From: SLID01 sp041667545
Lineage (GTDB): Bacteria; Omnitrophota; Gorgyraeia; Tantalellales; Tantalellaceae
DNA length: 28,629 nt
Direction: 5' to 3'
Assembly: GCA_041667545.1 (NCBI GenBank)
Contig: JBAYES010000024.1
Span: 1-28,629, forward strand
Positions within the stretch are counted from its first letter, which is position 1; every line of letters starts with the position of its first letter. The notes beneath the pieces were generated by a model. The model was not told the origin of the DNA. It saw nothing but the letters and a program-made list of their open reading frames with translations, and made no database searches. Made by a program: the position numbers and the translations under genes. This document shows, one piece after another, positions 1 to 6,923 of the stretch.

Positions 1-117
1 CGTCGTAACATCTCAGTCATCTGCAGTAGAATCCTACACCGTCGTAACATCTCAGTCATCTGCAGTAGAATCCTACACCGTCGTAACATCTCAGTCATCT
101 GCAGTAGAATCCTACAC
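1..117. repeat. 39-bp tandem repeat, three copies, open at the window edge
   Basis: Three identical 39-bp units lie head to tail at 1-39, 40-78 and 79-117. There is no spacer between units, so this is not a CRISPR array. The unit is the left-end sequence of the dispersed element that follows; the second copy of that element, at 5881, has only one unit. The array may continue to the left of the window. Confidence 0.95.
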
Positions 118-326
118 CGTCGTCACGAGGAGCCCCCGAAGGGGGCGACGAAGTGATCTCATAATATGAAAATATTCCGGAGGGAGATTGCTTCGGCCCT
201 ATGCAAAGTCTGCCGAAATCCTGAGCCATGGCATTTATCACGATACGAAGGGCTTCACCCGCCTTCGGCGGGTTCGCAACGACGGGCGTGGGGGCGCTAC
301 ATTTCCGCGGATAACTGAAATGTTAC
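83..326. mobile_element. MITE-like non-coding element, copy A (intact ends)
   Basis: A roughly 240-bp non-coding element is bounded by imperfect 20-bp inverted repeats at 83-102 and 307-326. Positions 118-280 match 5917-6080 closely. Inside are short hairpins (for example gcccccgaagggggc) and the words gacgaagtgatctc and gagattgcttcgg. These words resemble the palindromic element at 18716-18829 and a repeat type common in many bacterial genomes. No transposase is encoded, so movement would need a protein supplied from elsewhere. No gene is credible here. Confidence 0.75.
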
Positions 327-363
327 TAAAGTAGACTGTCCCCTTTATGCCAAGGCGTGTTAA

Positions 364-554
364 CGATACAAGAGTCTGGCATTCCCGGAGAGGGCGTTGG
401 ACGATCGAGCGGGCACGGTCCCCTCGGTGTCCTGAGCGAAACCGAGCGAAGGGATGGCACAAGCCATAGGGGGAGCGAGGTCGTCCGTCGAGCGAAGATC
501 TTCTCGCCGGGAAGATCGAGCGTCCCTCGCAGGGAATGCCAGACTCTTGTATCG
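364..554. mobile_element. Fold-back element, copy 1, with perfect 23-bp terminal inverted repeats
   Basis: The arms 364-386 and 532-554 are perfect inverted repeats, and the interior is also largely self-complementary with many GAGCGA-type words. A second copy lies in opposite orientation at 12913-13080. Copy 1 carries roughly 25 extra bases in the middle. The outer arm sequence differs between copies but is self-complementary in each. The element encodes no protein; long minus-strand reading frames across it are chance. Confidence 0.85.
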
Positions 555-585
555 ATGGTGCCGCGAATCATAATGAAGTTTAACA

Positions 586-700
586 GGGACAGGTGTGGGA
601 TTGAAATGGGGACAGTTGTAGGTTCAAGTTGAGGACAGGTGTAGGATTGAAGCAGGGACAGTTGTGGGATTAAACTTGGGACAGGTGTAAGTTCAAACTG
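586..700. repeat. 23-bp degenerate tandem repeat, five copies
   Basis: The word GGACA starts at 587, 610, 633, 656 and 679, an exact 23-bp period. Each unit has the form gggacag(g/t)tgt followed by an A/T-rich half with GATTGAA or GTTCAA. The last unit runs into agaaccgtccctg. A sixth unit with the same tail sits alone at 910-945. Function unknown; no ORF of merit overlaps. Confidence 0.9.
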
Positions 701-713
701 AGAACCGTCCCTG
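678..713. repeat. 36-bp direct repeat, left copy
   Basis: This 36-bp sequence is identical to 910-945. Its ends are complementary (GGGAC near the start, GTCCC near the end), so it can form a hairpin. Together the two copies bracket the inverted-repeat element at 739-881. Confidence 0.9.
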
Positions 714-738
714 GACTTTTCCGGCAGGCATAGGCAAA

Positions 739-881
739 ACAGCAGGAAGGGCATGTGTGAGCACTGGAGCGGATTCGCCGCCGAATAGGATAAAAATGTT
801 CTGCCTTTCTGCTGCACACACCGCGATGGTGAAAATAACAGGCGAAGCGGCGAAGCGCGCAGCACATGCCCTTTCTGCTGT
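739..881. mobile_element. 143-bp inverted-repeat element between direct repeats
   Basis: The arms 739-757 and 863-881 are 19-bp inverted repeats with one mismatch (left arm begins acagcaggaa). The interior has GCGAAGCGGCGAAGCG-type sequence. The element lies between the two 36-bp direct repeats at 678-713 and 910-945. Non-coding. Confidence 0.7.
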
Positions 882-909
882 AAGTCAGCTCGTGCACGAC
901 AATACTGCA

Positions 910-945
910 GGGACAGGTGTAAGTTCAAACTGAGAACCGTCCCTG
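910..945. repeat. 36-bp direct repeat, right copy
   Basis: Identical to 678-713. It is an isolated unit of the 23-bp repeat family plus a 13-bp tail. It lies 74 bp upstream of the GTPase gene at 1019, so it may be in or near that gene's promoter. Confidence 0.9.
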
Positions 946-1018
946 ATTTGCCACAAACACTTTTCCGTGGTATTATACTTTTGTTTTCGGCTTTAGGCCG
1001 ATCAACCTCAGGGGTAGA

Positions 1019-2074
1019 ATGAAACTCGGGATAATAGGTTTGAACCACTCGGGAAAGACCACGGTACTTAACGCTCTTACGGGCGCATGTAAGGCGGTGG
1101 GCACTTACGGCAAGACCGACACGAATGTCGCGGTGGTCAAAGTGCCCGATGAAAGGATAGACTGGCTGATAAAAGCGTATAGTCCTAAAAAGACCGTGTA
1201 TGCCGATATAGAGTTTGTTGATATCCCGGGAGGCATAGACGACAGCTCCGATCCGAAAATAGTGTCCGCCGCCAGGGAAACCGACGCTCTCGTCTTTGTG
1301 GTCCGGGTCTTCAGCAATCCTAATGTCCCCCATCCAAATGGAAGCATAGATCCCGCGCGCGATCTTGGATATATAAAAACGGGCCTTATCGTTAACGATC
1401 TTTCGGTGGCTGAGAAACGCGTGGAACGCCTGAGAAAGAACTCCGCGAAGGGGCTTTCCCCAGATGAAGAAAAGACAGAACTCGCTATACTTGAGAGGGT
1501 ATTATCCCATCTGGAAAAAGAGGAACCCTTATCTTCCCTGAATCTTCCGGAAAATGAAGAAAAGATCATACGATCCTTTCAGTTCCTGACCCTTAAACCT
1601 TCGTTTACTCTTTTCAATGTCTCTGACTCCGACCTGGGAGAGAAAAAGGCCTCGGAATATCTGGGCCTGGCCGAAAACTCCATGGCGCTTTGCGCCGACA
1701 CGGAAATGCAAATACAGACCCTTGATGAAAACGACCGTCAGATCTTTCTTGAAGATGCCGGCATAAAAGAACTTTCGCTGGGAAGCTTCATAAGAAAAGC
1801 CTATTCCACGCTTGGCCTCATATCTTTCTTTACGGCAGGCGAAAAAGAAGTGCATGCATGGACCATAAAAAAAGGGACTTCAGCCGTAGCCGCTGCCGGA
1901 AAAATACATTCCGACCTCGAGCGCGGTTTTATCAGGGCGGAAATTTTCTCCTACTACGACCTGAAGGCCCTGGGAAGCGAGAAAGAAGTTAAGAACGCGG
2001 GAAAATTCCGTTTGGAAGGGAAAGACTATGTTATACAGGACGGAGACATCGTCGTAATAAAGTTCAGCGTTTGA
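1019..2074 (+). CDS. YchF/Obg-family P-loop GTPase (divergent YchF)
   Basis: This is a 351-aa protein of the YchF branch of Obg-like TRAFAC NTPases, ribosome-associated proteins that often prefer ATP. A P-loop GLNHSGKTT lies at residues 7-15, a switch II DIPGG at 68-72, and the YchF-like helical region NDLSVAEKRVERL at about 126-138. The C-terminal TGS domain (about 280-351) contains FTAGEKEVHAWTIKKG, a hallmark YchF segment. It is slightly shorter than typical YchF (about 363 aa). It lacks the GASKGEGLGN stretch after switch II, and its P-loop has HSGKTT where NVGKST is usual, so it is a divergent member and may not be the housekeeping copy. The ribosome-binding site is modest (CAGGGG). The diguanylate cyclase gene follows 45 bp later and may be co-transcribed. 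Confidence 0.85.
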   Translation: MKLGIIGLNHSGKTTVLNALTGACKAVGTYGKTDTNVAVVKVPDERIDWLIKAYSPKKTVYADIEFVDIPGGIDDSSDPKIVSAARETDALVFVVRVFSNPNVPHPNGSIDPARDLGYIKTGLIVNDLSVAEKRVERLRKNSAKGLSPDEEKTELAILERVLSHLEKEEPLSSLNLPENEEKIIRSFQFLTLKPSFTLFNVSDSDLGEKKASEYLGLAENSMALCADTEMQIQTLDENDRQIFLEDAGIKELSLGSFIRKAYSTLGLISFFTAGEKEVHAWTIKKGTSAVAAAGKIHSDLERGFIRAEIFSYYDLKALGSEKEVKNAGKFRLEGKDYVIQDGDIVVIKFSV

Positions 2075-2119
2075 TGTTCCCGGAAGATATTTTCATCGGG
2101 ACGAAAACAAGGAAACGCC

Positions 2120-3253
2120 ATGAAACTGCCATTCCTTAAAACCCGGTTCGCGGCCTATATCGTTATACTGGCCATACTAAGCTGGTTCATGTTCAATTTT
2201 CTCATAGCTTCCCAAAGTTCCATAATGCATAAGTATTTTATTGAAAGACCCACCGCTTACAATGCGGAACGCGCCGAACGTCTCGCCGGATCCATTTATA
2301 AGAGCTTCCGGATAGAAGTTCCCGATCTTTCTCTTGAAAAAATACAAGCCTTCGTAAAACGATACGACGACCTCCCCTTCTTAAGCGTGAATTTTGTGTA
2401 CAAGGATGATTCCGGCCAAATGAGAAGTGTCTTGCGTTCCATAGAGGGTATAGACATCTTGAGCGCCGATTACGTTTACCCCATAAGCCAGGAATCCGGG
2501 GAGATCGGCACCCTTATGGTATACGACATAAACAAAGAATACAAGAAAGGCCTGGAAGAATATAACCACATGATGGCATTGACCCGCATTTTTTTCGGCG
2601 CTATTCTTTTTCTTCTGACTTCCCTGCTTGTATACAGGGAATATAGCGCGAAAATAGCCGAGGAAAAACGTCTGGCGGAGTACCATGCCGTGCACGACGG
2701 ACTGACGGGGCTCCATACACAAAAATATTTCAAACAGCATCTCGAAAGAGAGGTCTCAAGGTCAAAAAGATACAAAAGCCCATTATCACTGATAATGTGC
2801 GATGTAGACCATTTTAAAAATTTCAACGACACATATGGCCATCTTGCCGGAGATAAAGCCCTTAAAACAGTTGCCGAAATAATTCTCTCGAACGTCAGGG
2901 CGTCTGATATCGTTGCCCGTTACGGCGGAGAGGAATTCGCCATACTTCTTGTGGAAGCGGGCGCGGAGGAAGTGAAATCGGCAGCTAAACGGCTTAAATC
3001 GCTGACGGACGAGGCCATTACTATAGCTTCAAGAATAAAAAGCGGAGTCGCGAAAAAAGACATCCCGGTAGATCGCTCTACGGCGCGTCTTACCCTGAGC
3101 ATGGGAATATCCTGCTATGACGGCCGGGAAGACTACAAACCGGAGTACTTGATAGTTACCGCTGACAACGCTCTATATAATTCCAAGAACAGCGGAAGGA
3201 ACCGCATTACGCTTTACCACGCCGATACGAAAGACTTTGAAAGTTTCTCCTGA
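2120..3253 (+). CDS. Membrane-bound GGDEF diguanylate cyclase
   Basis: This 377-aa protein is predicted to make cyclic di-GMP from two GTP. It has a transmembrane segment at about residues 10-30, an extracytoplasmic sensor region of about 120 residues, a second transmembrane segment at about 154-171, and a GGDEF domain from about 190. The active site is GGEEF at 269-273. An RxxD motif (RASD, 260-263) lies exactly five residues upstream, matching the allosteric product-inhibition I-site. The DGLTGLH and CDVDHFKNFND motifs are intact, so activity is likely. No EAL or HD-GYP domain is fused. The sensor region matches no family I can name. The gene ends 3 bp before the convergent hldD stop. A PilZ protein at 23431 is a possible downstream receptor in this window. 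Confidence 0.92.
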   Translation: MKLPFLKTRFAAYIVILAILSWFMFNFLIASQSSIMHKYFIERPTAYNAERAERLAGSIYKSFRIEVPDLSLEKIQAFVKRYDDLPFLSVNFVYKDDSGQMRSVLRSIEGIDILSADYVYPISQESGEIGTLMVYDINKEYKKGLEEYNHMMALTRIFFGAILFLLTSLLVYREYSAKIAEEKRLAEYHAVHDGLTGLHTQKYFKQHLEREVSRSKRYKSPLSLIMCDVDHFKNFNDTYGHLAGDKALKTVAEIILSNVRASDIVARYGGEEFAILLVEAGAEEVKSAAKRLKSLTDEAITIASRIKSGVAKKDIPVDRSTARLTLSMGISCYDGREDYKPEYLIVTADNALYNSKNSGRNRITLYHADTKDFESFS

Positions 3254-3256
3254 CTA

Positions 3257-4219
3257 TCACAGAAAAGAATTTGTTTTGAGGTATCCGGCATAATCCTCGA
3301 TCGATCTTTCCAGGGAAGTGAAAGAACCGGAATATCCGGCAGATCGGAGTTTTGCCATGTCGGCCTCAGTGAAATACTGGTATTTTTCACGTATCTCCGG
3401 GGGCATGTCCGTATATTCTATTTTTTCAGGTATTCCCATTGCCGAGAAAAGAGCCGAAGCAAGATCATTCCAGCTTCTGGCGAGACCTGTTCCCAAGTTG
3501 TAGATCCCCGATACATCCGGGTTTGAGAAAAGAAAGAACATCGCGTCCACGGCGTCCTTAACATAAATAAAATCCCTCTTTTGTTCGCCGTCGGCATACC
3601 CCTTGAGGTATGACTTGAAAAGTTTTATCTTTCCCTTTTCCTTTATGCCAGGAAAAGCCTTGCATATCAGGCTTCGCATATCCCCTTTATGGTATTCATT
3701 GGGTCCGAAAACATTGAAGAACTTGATCCCCGTTATGCTTTTTAATAAACCTCCGCGCATAGCCCACATGTCAAAAAGCTGTTTCGAATACCCGTACATG
3801 TTAAGCGGAATAAGTTTCCGCGTGTTATCGTCGCTGTCGGAATACCCGTTCTCACCGCTTCCATAAGTCGCGGCCGAAGACGCGTATATGAATTTTGCCT
3901 TGCAGCGCGCTGACCATTCGGCAAGTGTCTTGGAATATTCGTAATTGTTACTGATATAAAGGCCGGCATCCGGGAGCATTGTAGAGCTCTCGGCGCCCAT
4001 ATGTATAACAGATGACGGTTTCGGCATCTTTCCGGCCTCGATAAGACGTAAAAGGTCGTCTTTCTGTAAATAATCCCTGAACTTTTTTCCCGTAAGATTA
4101 CGCCATTTTTCCGAACCGTCAAGCTGGTCCACAACAAGAATGTCGTCTATCCCTTCCCGGTTGAGTTTCCAGAGAAAACAGCTTCCTATGAATCCGGCTC
4201 CGCCTGTAAGAATTATCAT
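3257..4219 (-). CDS. hldD: ADP-L-glycero-D-manno-heptose 6-epimerase
   Basis: A 320-aa short-chain dehydrogenase/reductase-type epimerase. It is predicted to convert ADP-D-glycero-D-manno-heptose to the L-glycero form used in the LPS inner core. The NAD(P) Rossmann motif TGGAGFIG is at residues 5-12, and the catalytic YxxxK is Y142-K146 (MYGYSKQLFDMW). The N-terminal VVDQLDGSEKW and the KFFNVFGPNEYHKGDM segment are typical of HldD/RfaD rather than of UDP-galactose epimerases. It overlaps the upstream lpxD by ATGA, so translation is probably coupled. Pairing with lpxD supports an LPS-producing outer membrane. Confidence 0.93.
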   Translation of the reverse strand: MIILTGGAGFIGSCFLWKLNREGIDDILVVDQLDGSEKWRNLTGKKFRDYLQKDDLLRLIEAGKMPKPSSVIHMGAESSTMLPDAGLYISNNYEYSKTLAEWSARCKAKFIYASSAATYGSGENGYSDSDDNTRKLIPLNMYGYSKQLFDMWAMRGGLLKSITGIKFFNVFGPNEYHKGDMRSLICKAFPGIKEKGKIKLFKSYLKGYADGEQKRDFIYVKDAVDAMFFLFSNPDVSGIYNLGTGLARSWNDLASALFSAMGIPEKIEYTDMPPEIREKYQYFTEADMAKLRSAGYSGSFTSLERSIEDYAGYLKTNSFL

Positions 4220-5328
4220 GGCCCGCTCTCTATTCCCGGGTCCCGTTTTTCTTCGGGGTCCGCTTTTGGTAATCCTCTTAAAAATCTTTTCAGCTCCAGC
4301 CTGTACCTGAGAAGAGTGGTCATAAGCCCATACATCTGCTTGGTCTCAACCGCGTCTCTGGCCGGATACCCGAACATTATCCTTCCCGGCGCCACTCTGC
4401 CCGATATCCCGGACTTAGCCGCAAGCTTAACATCCTTTCCTACGACAGCATGGTCGGCAATGCCTACCTGCCCGCCCATCATTACATTGTCCCCAACTAC
4501 CGTACTTCCCGCTATTCCGGTCTGAGACGCTATCAGGACATTTTTCCCCAAACGCACGTTGTGGGCTATCTGAACAAGATTATCTATTTTTGTTCCATCG
4601 CCTATTTCGGTATAAGTAAAAGTTCCCCTGTCTATACAGCTATTGGCGCCTATTTCCACGTTATCGCCCACAATTACATTGCCCATTTGCGGTACCTTGT
4701 ATATTTTATCGCCTTTAGGAACATACCCGAAACCGTCCGCCCCCAGCACGGTACCCGAATGTACTATCACCTTTTCACCCAGCTTTGTACGGCTGTATAT
4801 GGTGACATTGGGGAATATCCGGCAGCACCTGCCCATTATGACATCGCTTCCTATATAACAATTGGCCGATATTACCGTATTGTCGCCTATCTTCGCGCCT
4901 TCCTCAATAACCGCGTTCGGCCCCACCGTAACATCCTTTCCAAGTTTTGCCGAGCTTGACACGACAGCCGATTGATGTACGTTCCCCTTAGCCGGCGGCA
5001 TTACCTCCAGCATGGCGTTATACATTATTGTGAGAGCCTTTTTAATATCGCCTACCAGTATGACCGTCTTGGAATACTTTTCTTTTTCTATGGTGGTAAG
5101 GACACAAGAAGCGCGGCTGGAAGAAATGCTTTCGATCTCTTCCGCGGTAAGAGCGTAGGTTATATCTCCCTCTGAGGCAAATTCCCTGGATTCTATTCCC
5201 GTTATCCGTATCTTTCCGTCGCCTATAACACGTCCCCCCAGGAACCGGGCGACTTCGTCCGCAGAAAAACTCAAGTTCCCGGTAGATGTCCTGGCCTTAA
5301 GGTAAAGTTTTGTAAGTATGTCTTTCAT
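4216..5328 (-). CDS. lpxD: UDP-3-O-acylglucosamine N-acyltransferase
   Basis: A 370-aa protein predicted to add the N-linked hydroxyacyl chain in lipid A synthesis (Raetz pathway), from acyl-ACP, in the cytoplasm. It has the LpxD uridine-binding N-terminal domain (about 1-110) and then a left-handed beta-helix of hexapeptide repeats (about 115-320). The expected catalytic histidine is H256 in QIAHNVRLG, followed by QTGIAGSTVVGDN. The C-terminal helical extension (KQMYGLMTTLLRYRLELKRF) is also as expected. No Shine-Dalgarno sequence is visible before the ATG. The predicted -10 lies only 9 bp upstream, suggesting a leaderless or near-leaderless transcript. Coupled to hldD by a 4-bp overlap. Confidence 0.96.
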   Translation of the reverse strand: MKDILTKLYLKARTSTGNLSFSADEVARFLGGRVIGDGKIRITGIESREFASEGDITYALTAEEIESISSSRASCVLTTIEKEKYSKTVILVGDIKKALTIMYNAMLEVMPPAKGNVHQSAVVSSSAKLGKDVTVGPNAVIEEGAKIGDNTVISANCYIGSDVIMGRCCRIFPNVTIYSRTKLGEKVIVHSGTVLGADGFGYVPKGDKIYKVPQMGNVIVGDNVEIGANSCIDRGTFTYTEIGDGTKIDNLVQIAHNVRLGKNVLIASQTGIAGSTVVGDNVMMGGQVGIADHAVVGKDVKLAAKSGISGRVAPGRIMFGYPARDAVETKQMYGLMTTLLRYRLELKRFLRGLPKADPEEKRDPGIESGP

Positions 5329-5337
5329 AGTGATAAG

Positions 5338-5366
5338 ATTTTAACATCGGCGGTGTAAAAACACAA
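5338..5366 (-). promoter_or_regulatory. Predicted lpxD-hldD promoter
   Basis: On the minus strand, TTGTGT (5361-5366) and TAAAAT (5338-5343) are separated by 17 bp. The expected start of transcription falls close to the lpxD ATG at 5328. The -35 overlaps the 3' flank of the HU terminator. This is a consensus match only. Confidence 0.45.
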
Positions 5367-5390
5367 CCCCCGCTTTTATTTAAGCGGGGG
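5367..5390 (-). terminator. Rho-independent terminator of the HU gene
   Basis: A perfect 9-bp GC-rich stem (5367-5375 with 5382-5390, CCCCCGCTT/AAGCGGGGG) has a 6-nt loop. On the minus strand it is followed by ttgtgttttt. It lies 31 bp past the HU stop and separates the HU and lpxD transcription units. Confidence 0.85.
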
Positions 5391-5420
5391 CCGCGTTCTT
5401 TCTTTGTTCTTAAAACCGGA

Positions 5421-5705
5421 TCACAGACTGCTTGAAAGCTGCTGTCCGCCTCTGAAAGTAACAACTTTCTTGGCCGGTATCTTTATTGCTTTTCCAGTCT
5501 GGGGATTTCTTCCCGCTCTGGCCTTTCTTGTCTTCATCTGAAAAGTTCCGAGTTCGGGAAGACGTATTACTCTGTCTTTCGGACTGCCCTTTGACAATCT
5601 TCCGCTAAGAGCGGAAACCCAAGCGTCATAGGCCTTAGCCGCTTCCACTTTCGTGGAATAACCACCGTTCTTGTAGATCGCGCCGATAAATTCTGCTTTG
5701 TTCAT
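5421..5705 (-). CDS. HU/IHF-family DNA-binding protein
   Basis: A 94-aa histone-like protein that bends and compacts DNA as a dimer. It begins MNKAEFIGAI and carries the conserved arm/hairpin region: LGTFQMKTRKARAGRNPQTG at about residues 49-68, then IKIPAKKVVTFRGG. The ATG at 5705 is preferred to an in-frame GTG at 5711, because a strong AAAGGAGG sits 5 nt before the ATG while the GTG overlaps it. The gene is monocistronic, with its own consensus promoter and terminator. HU versus IHF subunit cannot be decided from sequence alone. Confidence 0.95.
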   Translation of the reverse strand: MNKAEFIGAIYKNGGYSTKVEAAKAYDAWVSALSGRLSKGSPKDRVIRLPELGTFQMKTRKARAGRNPQTGKAIKIPAKKVVTFRGGQQLSSSL

Positions 5706-5745
5706 GAACACCTCCTTTAAAGGTTTGTAGTGTTGCGTCCAGAAA

Positions 5746-5774
5746 AGTATACTAAATTAATTTTCCATTGTCAA
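5746..5774 (-). promoter_or_regulatory. Sigma70-type promoter of the HU gene
   Basis: On the minus strand, a perfect -35 TTGACA (5769-5774) and TATACT (5746-5751) are separated by exactly 17 bp. They lie 41 bp upstream of the chosen start codon. This is one of the best consensus promoters in the window. Confidence 0.85.
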
Positions 5775-5880
5775 TGCCGTTTAGTGTTTATGAGGGTTTT
5801 AGAGCCTACGCCTCCTCCCGGGCTTATTTGACGGGACAACTGAGAAATGAGGCATAGGGTCGAACAACATCACTATTTTC

Positions 5881-6080
5881 GTAACATTTCAGTTATCTGC
5901 AGTAGAATCCTACGCCGTCGTCACGAGGAGCCCCCGAAGGGGGCGACGAAGTGATCTCATAATATGAAAATATTTCGGAGGGAGATTGCTTCGGCCCTAT
6001 GCCAAGTCTGCCGAAATCCTGAGTCATAGCCATAACCACAAGACGAAGGGCTTCACCCGCCTTCGGCGGGTTCGCAACGA
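5881..6080. mobile_element. MITE-like element, copy B, right end missing
   Basis: This closely matches 83-280 (one 39-bp left-end unit instead of three, then the gacgaagtgatctc and gagattgcttcgg blocks). The match stops at about 6080, so the right inverted repeat seen in copy A at 307-326 is absent. The break lies 15 bp before the 18-bp tRNA 3'-end repeat at 6095, suggesting truncation during a rearrangement at the tRNA locus. Confidence 0.8.
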
Positions 6081-6094
6081 TTTGTGAGTGGTTC

Positions 6095-6112
6095 ATGGCG
6101 TCCCCGGGCAGA
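6095..6112. repeat. 18-bp copy of the tRNA-Arg 3' end (att-like)
   Basis: Positions 6095-6112 are identical to 6299-6316, which covers the CCA end and part of the acceptor and T arm of the tRNA-Arg gene. A direct repeat of a tRNA 3' end is the usual footprint of site-specific integration. Only 186 bp lie between the copies, and no integrase is present. Confidence 0.7.
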
Positions 6113-6215
6113 ACACGCCTTATGTTCCCTCGTAGCGGATCCTGACCGGGGAACGCGCGCTGAAGGGAGGTCCGCGGCGGGAAATTTATTTCACGACGCG
6201 GAACGAACGGAAGCG

Positions 6216-6240
6216 CCGGTAGTTTCGCAGAAACTACCGG
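6216..6240. repeat. Perfect hairpin, 11-bp arms
   Basis: CCGGTAGTTTC (6216-6226) and GAAACTACCGG (6230-6240) are perfect inverted repeats around a 3-nt loop. They lie inside the segment bracketed by the tRNA 3'-end repeats, directly before the terminator-like hairpin at 6243. Role unknown. Confidence 0.75.
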
Positions 6241-6242
6241 AC

Positions 6243-6300
6243 ATAGTTAAAACAAAAAGCTCCCGCGGAGTTTTCCGTAAGAGCTTTTTGTTTTAACTAT
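6243..6300 (-). terminator. Terminator-like hairpin abutting the tRNA 3' end
   Basis: Perfect 20-bp inverted repeats at 6243-6262 and 6281-6300 enclose an 18-nt loop. The stem contains AAAAAGCTC/GAGCTTTTT, so it would act as a terminator in either direction. On the minus strand it begins within one base of the tRNA CCA end, so it probably ends the tRNA transcript. Confidence 0.7.
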
Positions 6301-6375
6301 GGCGTCCCCGGGCAGAGTCGAACTGCCGCTCCCGGCTTCGGAGGCCGGTACTCTATCCATCTGAGCTACGGGGAC
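6300..6375 (-). tRNA. tRNA-Arg, anticodon CCG
   Basis: The cloverleaf reads from 6375 downwards. The acceptor stem GTCCCCG pairs with CGGGGAC, the D-arm contains AGATGGATA, and the anticodon stem CCGGC/GCCGG encloses the loop CTCCGAA (anticodon CCG, decoding CGG). The T-arm is GGCAG-TTCGACT-CTGCC. Discriminator G is followed by an encoded CCA. Total 76 nt including CCA. Fragments of the gene occur at 6095-6112, 6502-6525 and 6625-6636. Confidence 0.95.
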
Positions 6376-6676
6376 ACAGACTTCTAAATTCTCTTCTATC
6401 GTAGCGGTACTTCCCGCATTGCTCTTATACGAGCCTTGAATGCGGGATCAATTCGCACTGCGCTTCGCCTTCTCTTTCGCTCGGCTCAGCGGTGCTCATT
6501 GTCTATCCATCTGAGCTACGGGGACGCGCTATGGGCATAGATCCCTCGGTCTCTTCGTTCCCTCGGGATAAATTCGACCATATAACTTGCGCTCCTTTCA
6601 GTCGCGTAAGTTATGGTCTCATTTAGCTACGGGGACGCAGACTTCTAAATTCTCTTCTATCGTAGCGGTACTTCCC
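6364..6676. repeat. Duplicated tRNA 5' end and upstream region (52-bp direct repeats)
   Basis: Positions 6364-6415 (first 12 bp of the tRNA plus 40 bp of upstream DNA) recur at 6625-6676 with one mismatch, 261 bp away. A further 24-bp tRNA 5' fragment at 6502-6525 matches 6352-6375, 150 bp away. The DNA between carries a hairpin at 6412-6447 (TCCCGCATT/AATGCGGGA) and further inverted repeats near 6579-6617. The upstream copies lack the rest of a tRNA and are pseudo-tRNA remnants. No gene seen. Confidence 0.8.
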
Positions 6677-6705
6677 TCGATGACACTTACTCATCCAAGT
6701 CCATA

Positions 6706-6885
6706 GGCGACACGTCGGGTTTGTTCCTGTAAGGGCCTCGGGGAGCTTGTTTTAGCTTGGCCCCCTCGCGCACCTTTAGCAAGCTATTCGAGAAAAAGCG
6801 AGGGGTAAAACAGCTCCACGCGGAGTGAGCACGGCCGCCGGAGCCGTGCGAACGTCCCTGGAAGGAATAAACCTGACGTGTCGCC
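6706..6885. mobile_element. 180-bp fold-back element with 23-bp terminal inverted repeats
   Basis: The arms 6706-6728 and 6863-6885 are inverted repeats with two mismatches (left arm begins ggcgacacgtc). Sub-arms inside (ggagcttgttttagc near 6741, with ggtaaaacagctcc near 6805) continue the fold, so almost the whole element can form a hairpin. It is unrelated in sequence to the 364-554 family but has the same design. Non-coding. Confidence 0.75.
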
Positions 6886-6923
6886 GCTACTATCAAGGAA
6901 CCTTCCTATTATCCCTGTCTGTG

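Noticed and set aside
1..117. Possible CRISPR array
   Set aside because: The three 39-bp units are directly adjacent with no spacers and there are no cas genes.
357..632. 91-codon + strand frame
   Set aside because: It lies inside the fold-back element and tandem repeats, with no ribosome-binding site or known domain.
326..1333. 335-codon open frame on the minus strand
   Set aside because: It runs across several inverted-repeat elements and into the antisense of the YchF-like gene, has no family resemblance, and its composition follows the repeats.
4450..4959. 169-codon + frame inside lpxD
   Set aside because: It is antisense to the well-supported lpxD hexapeptide repeats, a usual shadow of their periodic codons.
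5893..6096. 67-codon minus frame near the tRNA
   Set aside because: It is the translation of the MITE-like copy B; the same stretch is non-coding in copy A.
6113..6298. Small integrative element with its own genes between the tRNA 3' repeats
   Set aside because: The segment is 186 bp, has no integrase or other gene, and consists mostly of hairpins, so it is at most a remnant.
6502..6525. Second tRNA gene
   Set aside because: Only the 5' 24 bp of tRNA-Arg is present, and no cloverleaf can be completed.
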